Assembly (NCBI GenBank): GCA_944739405.2
Contig: OX123182.2
Coordinates: forward strand, 18,425,326-18,489,325
Direction of reading: 5' to 3'
Length of the DNA stretch: 64,000 bases
Source: Euclidia mi
Taxonomy: Eukaryota; Arthropoda; Insecta; Lepidoptera; Erebidae
The notes under the pieces are model-generated. The model had not been told where the DNA came from. It worked only from the letters and a program-made list of their open reading frames with translations, and ran no database searches. The position numbers and the translations under genes were made by a program. This document shows, piece after piece, positions 34,464 through 46,222 of this stretch. Each line of letters begins with the position of its first letter. Position 1 is the first letter of the stretch.

Positions 34464-36990
34464 TTACAAATTATAAATAAAGCATTTAGTTAGACAAGAT
34501 CTGGCAGAATGTTTACCAGTAGTAAAAAGATCAAAACGACTATCGACATTCAACTTGTTAAATTCACTAAACACTCTTGGCAGAAAGCTATTCGCTCTAT
34601 TATATATATTTATATAATTGGTGTGGCACGAAGGTCTGGATAATAAGAGATTTTTACGTAAGGTTCTTACTGGTATTCTTAATTTTATTTTCAAAAGAAG
34701 ATCAGGACAGTCGATTTTATCCTGAGCAATATTGAGAAGAAAAGTTATGTCTGAAATGTTTTGTCTAATATGTAACGGTAAAATATGTAATTTAACACAG
34801 CGCTGCTCATAGATAAGGTCGGCTGGGTAGAACAATTTAAATTTAAGACTTAAATATCAAATAAATTTACTTTGAATCATCTCAATCTCATTGAAGTAGC
34901 AAGCGTAATGCGGGATCCAAATCTGTAAAGCATATTCCAAGTGACTTCGTACATAGGAGCAATATTGAACTTTAATGGTTTTCATATTTCTGAAATCATT
35001 GGAACTGCGAATCAAGAAACCTAAAGCTCTAAAGGCTTTGTTGACTAATTGGCTAACATGCTGATCATATAAAAGCTTGCTATCATGCACCACACCCTAA
35101 TTCCTAGAAATAGTTTTCTTCTCTAATTTATGGCTATTGATTTAATAGTCAAATCTATATACTTGACGCTTACACGTAAAACTCATGGAAAACATTTAAA
35201 AGCATTTAAATCTAGTCTATTATAAAAACGATAAGAATCCAGACGTTGGAGATCCTCCTGTATTAGTTTCGCATCAAGAACATTATTAACTGAGCGGAAT
35301 ATTTTCATATCATCGGCAAACAGCAAAAAAATTGAGTATTTGAAACAAGGGCCAATGTCATTAATGAAAATAACAAAGAGCAGAGGGCCCAACAAAGAAC
35401 CCTGAGGGATTCCAGAGGGGATTTTGACCCACGATGAAGCAAAACTATTCAACACTACTGCCTGAGACCTGTCAAGAAGATAAGATGAAAACCAGCCGTG
35501 GAGTCTGTCGTGAACACCGAGATTCAGAAGCTTAGTAAGTAGGATGTTGTAGTCTATACGATCAAAAGCTTTTCTATAATCAGTATAAACCAGGTCAACT
35601 TTACCACAATCCATATTACTGGTTAAATATTCGTTCAAAACCAACAGATTGGAAGCAGTTGAAATCAGTGTTTATACCAGAACAGCACGGCTTTCTGAGG
35701 AGTACCTCAGAAAGCCGTGCTGTTCTGGTATAAACACTGATTTTACTGAGTCGTAAAGTTGATTGTAAACCACACCTTCGAGAACTTTCACAATTAAACA
35801 TTATTTTGATATAGGTCTATAATTTATAACTGTGCTCCTAGACCCACTTTTATGGATAGGCGTAACGAAGGCTGATTTCCACACAGTTGGAACGACACCT
35901 TCATTCAGTGAGCGTTGAAAGAGCAAAGTGATAGGTGTGGATAGTTCTTTAGCACATGGAATCAAAAAAGAGGCTGGTATTGAGTCAGAACCAGCAGACT
36001 TGTATGCATCAAGTGCTTTTAATAACTCACGGACCTGCTCCATTTTGATCTGAACTGTGGAGATGTCACAGACTTGGCTAGAAATTAACGTGACACGGTG
36101 TGCTGGCAAAGAAGCATCATCATTAATAAGAAAATTAGATGCAAAGTAATCAGAAACTCACTACTGCCTGGTCCAGTGTCACTATATGTATCCACATTAC
36201 GGCTGGGTAATTACTGTTACCTCGTTTAGTCTTATTAAAAGATCAAAAACGCTTGGGGTTTTCGGTTATAGAATTCTCATTTTTCCTAATATAAATTTTG
36301 TAACAGACAAATCCATTTTCTTTACTCTGTTGCGAAATGATTTAAAAGTGAGCTTATCAGATCTATTTCCGTAAGTTTTATATTTTTGAAAAATTAAAAT
36401 TTTTCTTTAATACATTTTATCAGCGCACCGTTATACCATGGAGGGTAAAGGGCATTTTTGGTCTGGCGCGAAGGAATATATTGAGCCCTAAGACGGCTAT
36501 ATGGTATAAAAAGAATTAACAGCGTCATCTAAGCACCCTGCACTAATCAATGCCTTTCAATTGACACTAACAAGTTCACTACGAATATTATCATAGTCCC
36601 CAAGCTGATAACAAAATGTAGTACGTGGACGTTCCTTTAGTGTAATTGTGCAAAGAAATGAAGGTTTGATTACCAAGCTTTTGTGATAAGAATCCTCTCT
36701 GAGTAGCGGATCGGAACAGGATGACACAGAAACATGGTCATTGCATAAAACCAAGTCTAATAGTCCACCAATATGATTTTTGTGTGAGTTATATTGGACA
36801 AGACCACATTCACTTAACTTAGCAATAAAATTGTTATGATGCGCGTTATTCGAGCATGTAACTTGAAAACCATCATCGAGCAATACCCACAAAATGTCGC
36901 TCATATTGAAGTCACCGATCAACAAAAAATAATCGGACACATTATTTTTGATTAGACTATGTTTTTCTTTAGTTTTATGAATATGTTTTA
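34464..36990 (-). pseudogene. LINE ORF2, endonuclease end through RT
   Basis: Minus-strand pieces follow in order: endonuclease motifs FLLIGDFNM and LDLVLCND (36990-36557); RT start with KSAGSDSIPASFLIP and NYRPIS (36109-35801); HGFLR motif at a foldback break (near 35705); YRKAFDRID (residues 23-31 of the 35644-35183 frame), GIPQGSLLGP, FADD (109-112 of that frame); then the VRSHLEYALQIWIP segment (35093-34857) and C-terminus (34835-34464). Frames are separated by stops and small indels. Catalytic RT residues are still recognisable. It is dead because of frame breaks, the 39-bp inverted duplication and the DNA transposon upstream. Confidence 0.8.
35662..35743. repeat. 39-bp perfect inverted duplication in RT sequence
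   Basis: 35662-35700 and 35705-35743 are exact reverse complements around AGTA. The right arm is the normal RT coding sequence (…SVFIPEQHGFLR on the minus strand); the left arm is the inverted extra copy that breaks the frame. Confidence 0.9.
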
Positions 36991-38502
36991 GGTCCACTTG
37001 CGTAACGTTTGATTTAAGTCACTCCTTAATTTAATTTTTTTTAACAGAATTAACAGCATAAAATAATTTAACTTAAAAGTATTTAGCGTCCTCTTGCACA
37101 ACGACAACAACGCTTAGATTTAGTTAATCATTTTATGAGGTCGGTAAAGTAGTTTCTACGTTTTGTTTCATGGCATGAAGCCTTTTTGTTACGATTTTAA
37201 CGATGTTATGCGTATGGTTTCGCATAAAACCTTAGACTATATATACTTTGAGCATAAAACAAAACGCATTGTCGTCGCCTAGCAACGAAATGACAATTGA
37301 CAAATAATAACTAGAAACTTTTAAGCATTAACCGTAGAACCCTACATGGGGTGCAGGTGCACCCCACACCGATTTGTTTTCTATATATCTCAATTTCTTT
37401 AATATCCACGAATTCGCGCGTCGGAGTATTTTAGTTTGGTGTCAACCGCTCGCGTTACGTCAATACCGTGACGAGGGACCGCGTTGTGTGGTCGCCTGTA
37501 TAAGTGCTGTGGGGTACGCCAGTACCCCAGTGTAGTAAAATCGTAAGATTATTTATTTATTACGATTGATGCATTTATATGTAATAAGTTATTAAATTTG
37601 ATTATTTATTAAAACAATAGTCTTATATGAATTGAATACAGATATTTTTAGATATTATGAAGGTAAAATTCAATGAAGTTTATTTATTTTGTTTCGGATG
37701 GTCAGAGGTTTGAATTACGAAGAAATAAGCTCTAGTCTAGACCACAAATCTGGCGAGGAAGAAATAGAAGTTGGGGCCAGTTGTAATTCCTGGGTTCTTT
37801 ACAAGTGTTCAAGATCAAATAATAAGCCAAATATAAAGTTTCAGCAGACAGTTTTGAAATTAGGTTTGGAACTGATACATAAACATTTGGAGGACCGTCA
37901 CCAGATGCCAACTTAGTCCATTGCAGTGATCCTCAAAAAAGGACCAAATCCCACAAGCGCTGTTACTCAAACTACATTTAACTTTGTGTAATAAGGCTGA
38001 TTTGTGATCTCAAGTTACCGATTCTGTTTAGTAAAACGTATTTTCATGAATTGTTTTTTTTATTTTAAGGATTACAGTCATTTTAGTATGGGGTGTGCCA
38101 GCACCCCAGCGTAGGAATAACATGTGCGCCAAATAGTGTAGAATTCTAGGGTTAACAATAACACAAGTAGGTACATTGTTATCAGTTATATCATCATCAT
38201 CATCATCATGTCAGCCTAGGGACGTCCACTGCTGGACATAGGCCTCCCCCTGCTGCGTCGTCCGGTCCAGTTATATAATTATTGATAATTTTCGACGCTA
38301 ATGACAAGATGCCAACATCAGTGTGACAGTTCTTAAATGAAATTAGCCACTAAACAGCCGATTTTCGGTGATTAATTTTGACAGTTCTTAAATCATATTA
38401 CTCGACAAATTTTTCGTTGTGCAAGACGCTAGTGGTGTTTAATATTTTTTTACTCGTTAAATACATCTTAATTTAATTTAAGAATCATTGTGCAAGTGGG
38501 CC
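36991..38502. mobile_element. 1.5-kb composite TIR element, copy 1 (PIF/Harbinger-like)
   Basis: Ends GGTCCACTTGCGTAACG and GTGCAAGTGGGCC are inverted repeats, and TTA occurs on each side (36988-36990, 38503-38505), a 3-bp TWA duplication as in PIF/Harbinger elements. It interrupts a LINE endonuclease frame that reads on at both sides. No transposase was found. It carries a TTAA-flanked element inside, and an RTE tail-like piece (CCACTGCTGGACATAGGCCT) at 38229-38248. Confidence 0.7.
37332..38151. mobile_element. piggyBac-type element nested in copy 1
   Basis: TTAA at 37328-37331 and 38152-38155 flanks ends CCGTAGAACCC and GAATTCTAGGG; the sister copy has the intact CCCTAGAA end. TTAA targets and CCCTAGAA-like termini are typical of piggyBac elements. 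A short frame at 37689-37916 (RGLNYEEISS...) may be a transposase remnant but I cannot confirm it. Confidence 0.65.
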
Positions 38503-38915
38503 TTAGTGTTTAAAAAGTTATTAAGTTGTAAATAAAACGAATTAACCTTATTCTGTTGACATAAGTATAACGTACAGATATGCACTTTTCTTACATCATT
38601 ATGCGAGTTGCGGGATTTCAGTGTTATCCAAATATCCTCAGCACTTGACCTCCAATCCAGATTGTGAACGACATAAAGATTACGTAGAACAGCAATTAAT
38701 ACAGACTAATCCAAAGAAGGTGGCCCTTTGGATTGGTCTGTAAGGGTATAGTCTCGATCGCGGCGGAACACCATATATCGGTGATCAAAGAGTTCGTTAT
38801 CACCGATACTCTGCACTAACCAGGTCTCAGTCAGCAAAATTATGTCGTAATTATTCATACAAAGATTACGAAAGAAAGAAGTAACCCTATAAATTTGGTA
38901 ATAAAAATTAAGCAT
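38503..38915 (-). pseudogene. LINE ORF2, endonuclease N-terminal part
   Basis: Encodes FFRNLCMNNYDIILLTETWL, the start of the endonuclease domain with its catalytic E in LTETWL, and RDRDY. A frame shift follows, then SSAEDIWITLKSRN and YLCQQNKVNSFYLQLNNFL lead up to the insertion junction. It continues at 36990 on the other side of the composite transposon. Confidence 0.75.
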
Positions 38916-39240
38916 TAATAACCAATAATACTATCCATAAATGTACATACAAACAAGTTAAAACATACATAAAAAAAGAAAAAATAATGCGTCATTATTG
39001 AAAAATCTGAAGATACGAGCCGCAAGTAAAAAGCATTCTGCATATAAAGGATAGATAGCATCTAACACATTAGTAACTGTAACACTCGTTAAAAAAATAT
39101 GTTGAATAGTTTACAAACCAAAGGTCGACTCAATGAATAAGGCACTCGGGCCGAACATCACACAAAAGAATACTGGTAAACATCAAGCGATGCTCGAAGT
39201 TTTTATACCACGGTACAATAAATGATTGATGTATAAACAC

Positions 39241-39955
39241 AATAGAATTAATTGATTTTGGACAGATCTTTCTCGTTTTTTATAGCAAAAGACTTTGACA
39301 TCTGGACTTTTCTGACAAAAATTTTGGATTTTTTACCCAAACAAATTGAAAGGCGTTTTCCTTTGCTAACTTTTTTGCCTTAGTTAATAATTGTTTATTT
39401 TTGACAGTAAGGTGATCATTGACATATATACAGCCAGTTTCTTCTAGGTTAATATCAACTGGACAAAGGATTTTATAGGCCTGTCCTGCGGCCACAAAGT
39501 CTTCCTTTATATACCTGTTTAAAAAAGATACTATAATGGGCTTGATTGGAAGACACCCTCACGACAAAGTTTAAGTTGTGCTTCAGAATGGGATACTGGA
39601 TCTTGGAAGAGATTTTGCCTACAATAGCGTTAAGGTATTCGTGGTCTTTGAGTGGTACTCCTTTTATTTCAATGTTGTTCAACCTCATAAATGGATCTCT
39701 CTCATTCAAATTGTCTTCTATTTCTTCCAACTTCAACTGCATCCCCAAAACTTCATCCTTGTCTTTTCAACAGCTCGAACCCTCTCATCCAGATTCTTGA
39801 ATTTAACACCAAAATCTTCCATTGAGGTTTTAAGAAGACCGATCTAATTCTTGATGTCTTTGATATCAGCTACGACATCCAATAATGGATTAAGCGTTAA
39901 CTTGATGTTAGAGATTTCTTGCATTATTTGACTCAAGGATATAGGTTTAGGGCGC
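39241..39955 (-). pseudogene. LINE ORF1 remnant
   Basis: Minus-strand frames hold a coiled-coil-like N-terminal part (DIKDIKN..., NLDERVRAVEK), then MRLNNIEIKGVPLKDHEYL (39748-39473) and DINLEETGCIYVNDHLTVKN (39495-39280). RLNN.EIKG.P is the start of the RNA-binding domain in L1-type ORF1 proteins. It would package element RNA. At least two frame breaks are present. Confidence 0.7.
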
Positions 39956-40089
39956 TCAGGTAGCAAACCGCCGTATGTGTGCAAATACCGGTCCTATTCA
40001 GAGTGCGCGCGTGTGCGTGTAACTGGGTGACGTTGCTCGAGTCGTAGCTCACACTATAGTATTTCGACGCACACGCAGAGTGTTTACTT

Positions 40090-40300
40090 GACGCAACGGT
40101 AATGCGTTCGACTTGTAATCGCTGTTGCGCGCCGGTGTCCTGGGTTCAAATCCTCTCCAATCACCGACAAAATGCGATCAATTTTTAGAGGTGTAAATAC
40201 AGTACACCTATTTGTCTCTTTCTCGACACGTCCTGGAGGAGGAGCCGGTTCATAAAAACAGTTGATGAGCGATAGAAATTTTAAAAAACTAACCACCGAC
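40090..40300 (+). repeat. tRNA-derived SINE candidate
   Basis: A weak A box (GACGCAACGGTAATGCG) and an exact B box GGTTCAAATCC (40143-40153) in tRNA-like spacing. The body that follows includes TCTCGACACGTCCTGGAGG. End uncertain. Confidence 0.4.
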
Positions 40301-40369
40301 CAATCGTATTATCGAATCAGGACTGTACGCGACACACGTCCGGAGTTAACACATGCTGCCAATGGACTG

Positions 40370-40440
40370 TGATGTGCCCGGTAACGGCAATAAGCTCGCC
40401 CCCTATTACGCGGGACCTAAAAAATTATAAAAATATTGGT
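40370..40440 (+). repeat. Short dispersed repeat (partner at 51325-51410, inverted)
   Basis: GTGCCCGGTAACGGCAATA and CCCCTATTACGCGGGACCTA match the reverse complement of 51330-51402. Confidence 0.6.
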
Positions 40441-40451
40441 ATGTTGAATAA

Positions 40452-40536
40452 GACTCGTTAGCTCAGTAGGTGAGAGCGCCGATATAAACTTACGCTTGAC
40501 CATCGGAGGCCGGAGGTTCAAATTCTTCACAAGTCT
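40452..40536 (+). tRNA. 85-nt tRNA-like gene, copy B (decayed)
   Basis: Same layout as copy A. The acceptor 3' strand is ACAAGTC, mismatched once against GACTCGT, the T stem has CCGGAGG/AATTC changes, and the discriminator base is T. A T7 run follows 4 nt downstream. Flanks share only a few bases (AATAAGACTCG, TTTTAAATA) with copy A. Confidence 0.4.
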
Positions 40537-40539
40537 GAC

Positions 40540-41170
40540 TTTTTTTACTTCTTGTTTTAAATATGTTTATAAAAATTTTTACTATTTTTAGAAAATTTTT
40601 ATATAAGTAATATATTTTCTACAAACATTTAGAAGCATTCATAAACTAGCAACAACCTATGGAGATACCTCGACTGTTTTATTTTAAAATGTTGCTCAGC
40701 AAAAAGTCACTGTAATGTGGATGCACCATAAGGTAGCGACGTATACAACATCATAATTATTTTCTCAGTAATGACTCGATTTTGTTCACTACTCGCGTTC
40801 TCTCGTATTAGAGGCCAAGGTTCATTTTCGGTCGATGGCCATTGGAGTAAGTAAGTAAGTAAGCCCACGGTTACAGCCGTATTTTTAGGGCTAGTGCTCC
40901 AGACCCGCGGCTCATATCATGATGTTATACCGGGTGTAAGGAACGGTGTACCAAAATCTGATACCAGTGATTCAGTACATTATACTGAGACCCTTGGCGG
41001 TCGAATTTTCCGGGAAAAATCTAAGAACTTGACAATTTTCCAAAAAAATGCGATGTAAATAGGAACACTCAAACTCGCACTATCAGCTGTTACGGCACTA
41101 CAGCGGCGGGTGGTAGCGGCTGTGATTACGATGTACTAGTGCGCTAACTGTGCTGCAGCCGCGCGCCGCA
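40540..41170. other. Unassigned sequence
   Basis: Carries one inverted copy of the ~65-bp dispersed motif (40945-41012) and a GC-rich part before 41170. No gene recognised. Confidence 0.3.
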
Positions 41171-41941
41171 GCCAAAAGTCAAAGTCAAAATCATTTATTC
41201 ATCTAGGTCACAAGGTGACGCTTATGAACGTCAATTTTAGAATTAAATTACTTAATGCTTCTACATTTACATTTACTGCCTCTTTCGCAAAGCAATAGGT
41301 AGAACCACGAGAAAGAACGGGCAATAAAACTCGTGGCCACTCTTTTCAATCGCCAATATTATGGTACATATTTTTATTTTTGTAAGGAGCTGCAACTGTT
41401 TCACATTGTACTTAATTACTTGTTAATAGTAATGTGTTAGACATAATACTCAAGCAATTAAAGCAGTTACTAAATTAAGTGCTTTAGTTAGCCTTCCAAT
41501 GTGAATATTGTGTAACAGGAGCATCTACTTACGTCTTATAATGTACCATGTTCAGAGCTATGGTGGAAATGTATGTTACAGAAGTGACGGTATATGAATA
41601 CACAAAATTACAAAAACGTAAGTTCACAGCCCATGACCACGAGTTATCTTCATCTTACAGTACAGTAATTTTAGTGGAACAACAATGCAAATGTAAATGT
41701 AGTAAGTGGAATGACCTAATAATAAACGAATAATAATTTAAAAGAACTAAAAATTTAATATAATGATAAACTGGAAAATGCTAAGTATCTATATAAATTC
41801 TAAATAAGTAGTGGATCATGAGTTGTCTAGTGTAAGTGACCATCTACCCTTATCACTGAAATAATCATTAAGAGTATAATAACCTTTACTAGTAAGGCAG
41901 TCTTTTATTTTTCTTTTAAACGTATTAAATGGTAATTCTAA

Positions 41942-43483
41942 GGCCCACTTGCGTAACGTTTGATTTAAGTCACTCCTTAATTTAAACTTGTTGAACAGAA
42001 TTAACAGCATAAAATAATTTAAGTTAAAAGTATTTAGCGTCCTCTTGCACAACGACAACAACGCTTAGATTTAGTTAAACATTTTATGAGGTCGGTATAG
42101 TAGTTTCTACGTTTTGTTTCATGGCATGAAGCCTTTTTATTACGATTTTAACGATGTTATGCGTATGATTTCGCATAAAACCTTAGACTATATATACTGT
42201 GAGCATAAAACAAAACGCATTGTCGTCGCCTAGCAACGAAATGACAATTGAAAAATAATAACTAGAAACTTTTGAGCATTAACCCTAGAACCCTACATGG
42301 GGTGCAGGTGCACCCCACACCGATTTGTTTTCTAAATAGCTCAATTTCCTTAATATCCACGAATTCGCGCGTCGGAGTATTTTAGTTTGGTGTCAACCGC
42401 TCGCGTTACGTCAATACCGTGACGAGGGACCGCGTTGTGTGGTCGCCTGTATAAGCGCTGTGGGGTACGCCAGTACCCCAGTGTAGTAAAATCGTAAGAT
42501 TATTTATTTATTACGATTGATGCATTTATATGTAATAAGTTATTAAATTTTATTATTTATTAAAACAATAGTCTTATATGAATTAAATACAGATATTTTT
42601 AGATATTATGAAGGTAATATTCAATGAAGTTTATTTATTTTGTTTCGGATGGCTGTCAGAGGTTTGAATTACGAAGAAATAAGCTCAATTCTAGACCACA
42701 AATCTGGCGAGGAAGAAATAGAAGTTGGGACCAGTTGTAATTCCTGGGTTCTTTACAAGTGTTCAAGATCAAATAATAAGCCAAATATAAAGTTTCAGCA
42801 GCCAGTTTTGAAATTAGGTTTGTAACTGATACCTACATGAACATTTGGAGGACCGTTACCGGATGCCAACTTAGTCCATTGCAGTGATCCTCAAAAAAAG
42901 GACCAAATCCTTCAAGCGCTGTTGTTCAACCTTCATTTAACTTTGTGTAATAAGGCTGATTTGTGATCTCAAGTGGTAACTTGAGATCGATTCGACTCGA
43001 TTCGAAATGTTTAATAAAAAGTATTTTCATGAATTGTTTTATTTTATTATAAGGATTACAGTCATTTTAGTATGGGGTGTTCCAGCACCCCAGTGTAGGA
43101 ATAACATGTGCGCCAAATAGTGTAGGATTCTAGGGTTAACAATAACACAAGTAGGTACATTGTTATCAGTTATATCATCATCATAATCATGTCAGCCTAG
43201 AGACGTCCACTGCTGGACATAGGCCTCCCCCTGCTGCGACGTCCGGTCCAGTTATATAATTATAGATAATTCTCGTCGCTAATGACAAGATGCCAACATC
43301 AGTGTGACAGTTCTTAAATGAAATTAGCCACTAAACAGCCGATTTTCGGTAATTAATTTTGACAGTTCTTAAATCATATTACTCGACAAATTTTTCATTG
43401 TGCAAGACGCTAGTGGTGTTTAATATTTTTTTTCTCGTTAAATACATCTTAATTCAATTTAAGAATCGTTGTGCAAGTGGGCC
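41942..43483. mobile_element. 1.5-kb composite TIR element, copy 2
   Basis: Ends GGCCCACTTGCGTAACG and GTGCAAGTGGGCC. Nearly identical along its length and in the same orientation as 36991-38502. It separates SLK from LELPFNTF in the LINE C-terminus. TAA precedes it, but no matching TAA follows, so the target duplication is absent or lost here. Confidence 0.75.
42283..43135. mobile_element. piggyBac-type element nested in copy 2
   Basis: Starts CCCTAGAACCC after TTAA (42279-42282) and ends GGATTCTAGGG before TTAA (43136-43139). Matches 37332-38151 and also carries the RGLNYEEISS frame (42640-42822). Confidence 0.7.
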
Positions 43484-46222
43484 TTTGAGACTAATTGGTA
43501 TTTTATTGTAAATACGAATACCTAGCCCTACAAAAGAATTGTTAACTTTATGTAAACGATGATAAGGGGCATATAACTTATGCCTGTTTCGAGTATTTAT
43601 ATTATGTATATAACTTTTTGTACTAAATAAACCTATATTTTGCCTAATATACAATATATTAGCAAATAAGAACTGCGAGGCTACTGTTAGAATTCCTATA
43701 GACTTAAAGCGTTCCCTAAGAGTAGATTTTGCACCTAACATGTATATTGCTCATACCGCTCGTTTCTGTAGAACGAAGATCTTCTGAACATCCGCAGCTT
43801 TGCCCCATAACAAGATGCCGTAAGACATGACACTATGAAAATAGCTAAAATATACTAGACGAGCTGTGTCGACATCAGTAAGTTGTCTAACTTTTCTGAC
43901 AGCATACGCTGCAGAGCTGAGCTTACCTGCAAGACATGCTATATGTACACCCCATTGTAACTTATTATCTAATGTAATGGCTAGAAACACTGTAGAGTAA
44001 ACTGTCTCAAGTTCCTCCCTATCTAGCATAATATTAGGTCCCAGTTGTCTAACGTTAGGTAAGGCAAAATTTAACGCATTTAGTTTTTTTAGAATTAAGT
44101 ACTAGGTTGTTTGCTGTAAACCATTGCGTAACTTGTATAAGTGCATTATTTACATCATCAAATTCATTCCTATTCCTGTCTACTTTAAAAATAAGTGACG
44201 TATCGTCTGCAAAAAGTACGACATCACAGATGTTTTTTAACTAAAAAGGTAAGTCATTATTAAATACAACGAATAGAAAAGGACCAAGAATTGAATCTTG
44301 TGGAACGCCTAACTGTATAGGTAATTTAGAGGATGTAGTCCCATTTACATCGACACACTGAAATCTCTGCCGCAGGTACGACTCGACAACACTAAGTGCG
44401 GTTTCTTCTACGCCGTAGTGGCGGAGCTTACGCAGTAGTGTGTCGTGATGAAAGCAATCAAATGCTTTTGATAGGTCACAAAATACTCCGATGGCATTTT
44501 TAGATGACTCCCAAGCATTATAAACGTGTTTTATGAGAGCAACACCCGCATCAGTAGTGGATCTACCTTTAGTAAATCCATATTGATCTTTGTGAAGCAG
44601 ACTATTTAAATTAAAGTGTCTTAGTAGCTGCTTTAATAAAATCTTTTCAAATATTTTACTAAATGTCGGCAAGATAGAGATGAGTCTAAAATTATTTATG
44701 TCATTTTACTGCCAGATTTGAATAAAGGAATGATTTTACTTAACTTCATCAAATCCGGAAATACGCCTAGGTCAAAACATTGGTTAAAAATTATAGAGAG
44801 GTAAGGCGCAACAGTCTCAACTATAGTACTTAAAACTTTAATTGAAATGACCCAAAAGTCGCCGGTATTTTTAATAGTAATTGAATTAAATGCGATCAAT
44901 ATATCTTGCAGGGTCACGTGCTCGAATCTAAACACGCTCTTGCATTCAGGTACACTGTTAAGCAACAAATTTCCAGCGTATAAAGACGATGTTATTGGTA
45001 TGCTTGCAAAGAAACTATTGAACATATGCGCAACTTGAGATTTGTCTGTGACTAATAAATTGCTATCTTTGATTTCAAATTGGTTTTCTCGTTGTCGTGC
45101 TCTACCGGTTTCATTATTTATAATTCTCCATGTTTCTTTAATTACATTTGTCGACAGCTTAATTTTACCACTAATAAATTTTGATTTTGCCATAATACAG
45201 ACTTGTTTAAAAAATTTTGAGTAGCTTTTTACATAATTTAGAAACGGTGTATCAAATCTATATTGTTTCAAACCGTATAATTCAAGCAACTTGGCTCTAC
45301 TTCTGTATATACCTTTAGTGGCCCACTGGTTAAAAGATCCGGTAGTACCCTTAAGTGTTACAGTTTTACTCTTAAAAGTATTTTGAAACTCATTAATAAT
45401 TAGTCCAAAAAGTGAATTATAAATTGTATTTGGATTGTCTGAGTTCAATACTGAAGGATTGAGATTTGCGATAATATTTTTTTTAAAACGTATAAGACGA
45501 TTGGTAGTTTGAGGCCTACATTCTACTGTATGATATTTATCTTACACTGAACAAGAAAAACTAGCTATCTGTCCACGGTGATCAGAAGGAAGAGAACTAA
45601 TAACTACTGGGTTTTTAGCAACACAAGAACTAAATATATTATCCAAACAAGTAGAAGATGTTGCAGAGACTCTAGTAGGTTCACAGAATAAGTTACTTAA
45701 ATTAAATGACTTAAAAAAATTCAAAAATCTAGTACACTGTGAAGAATTCTCTAAAATACTAATATTAAAATCACCACAAACTATAATATTCTTACTGCTA
45801 CATTTAATTTTATTAATAGCATCTTCCATAACAGTCTCAAATAGATTATAATCACCAGAAGGGGGTCGATATACACAAATTACAATATATAAGTCTAGTT
45901 CCACACAGGACAACTCAATAGTGCGCTCAATAGATAAGTTTACAATATCTTTACGTTCTTTGCATTTTAATAAATTTGAAGTCCTTATGAGAGAACCACC
46001 TCTAATAGCCTGCTTTCTTTTATACGCGCTCTGCATTGTGTAATATTGATTAACGACAATAATCTCATGGTTCTTTAACCAGTGTTCAGTTAAACACAAA
46101 ACTAACATCATATTTCTCTAGAAATAAACTTAATTCTAATTCTTTGCCAGATAGGCCCTGCATATTTTGGTGTACTATATTCAAATATTGCAGCCTAACT
46201 CTTGTCCTACCTTGAAGTTTAA

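Larger units (their letters stand above)
34287..39955 (-). mobile_element. Decayed, near full-length LINE (ORF1 + ORF2)
   Basis: Read on the minus strand: ORF1 remnant (39955-39241), ORF2 endonuclease start (38915-38503), a composite DNA transposon insertion (38502-36991), rest of endonuclease, RT and C-terminus (36990-34464), short 3' UTR, and a (TTTTA)n-type tail at 34322-34287. Several frameshifts and stops lie in ORF2. Confidence 0.8.
41816..46200 (-). pseudogene. CR1-like LINE ORF2: endonuclease and RT
   Basis: Order on the minus strand: LNIVHQNMQGLSGKELELSL and LCLTEHWLK (endonuclease start), VICVYRPPSGDYNLF, IIVCGDFNIS and LPSDHRGQIASF (46111-45542); linker and RT start (45448-44696, IIPLFKSGS); FEKILLKQLL, QYGFTKGRSTTDA, FCDLSKAFDC and GVPQDSILGP (44672-44241; G to D change in the QG motif); a one-base insertion near 44238; LFADDTSLIF (about 44215-44186); LAITLDNKLQW (44029-43751); a TGA at 43752; then NSFVGLGIRIYNKIPISLK up to 43484. 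After the 1.5-kb insertion the C-terminus continues with LELPFNTFKRKIKDCL and ends at 41816. Not functional. Confidence 0.8.

Noticed and set aside
37689..37916. Confident piggyBac transposase gene
   Set aside because: Only about 75 residues (RGLNYEEISS...) are open, no DDD motif is visible, and the sister copy stops earlier; kept as a possible remnant only.
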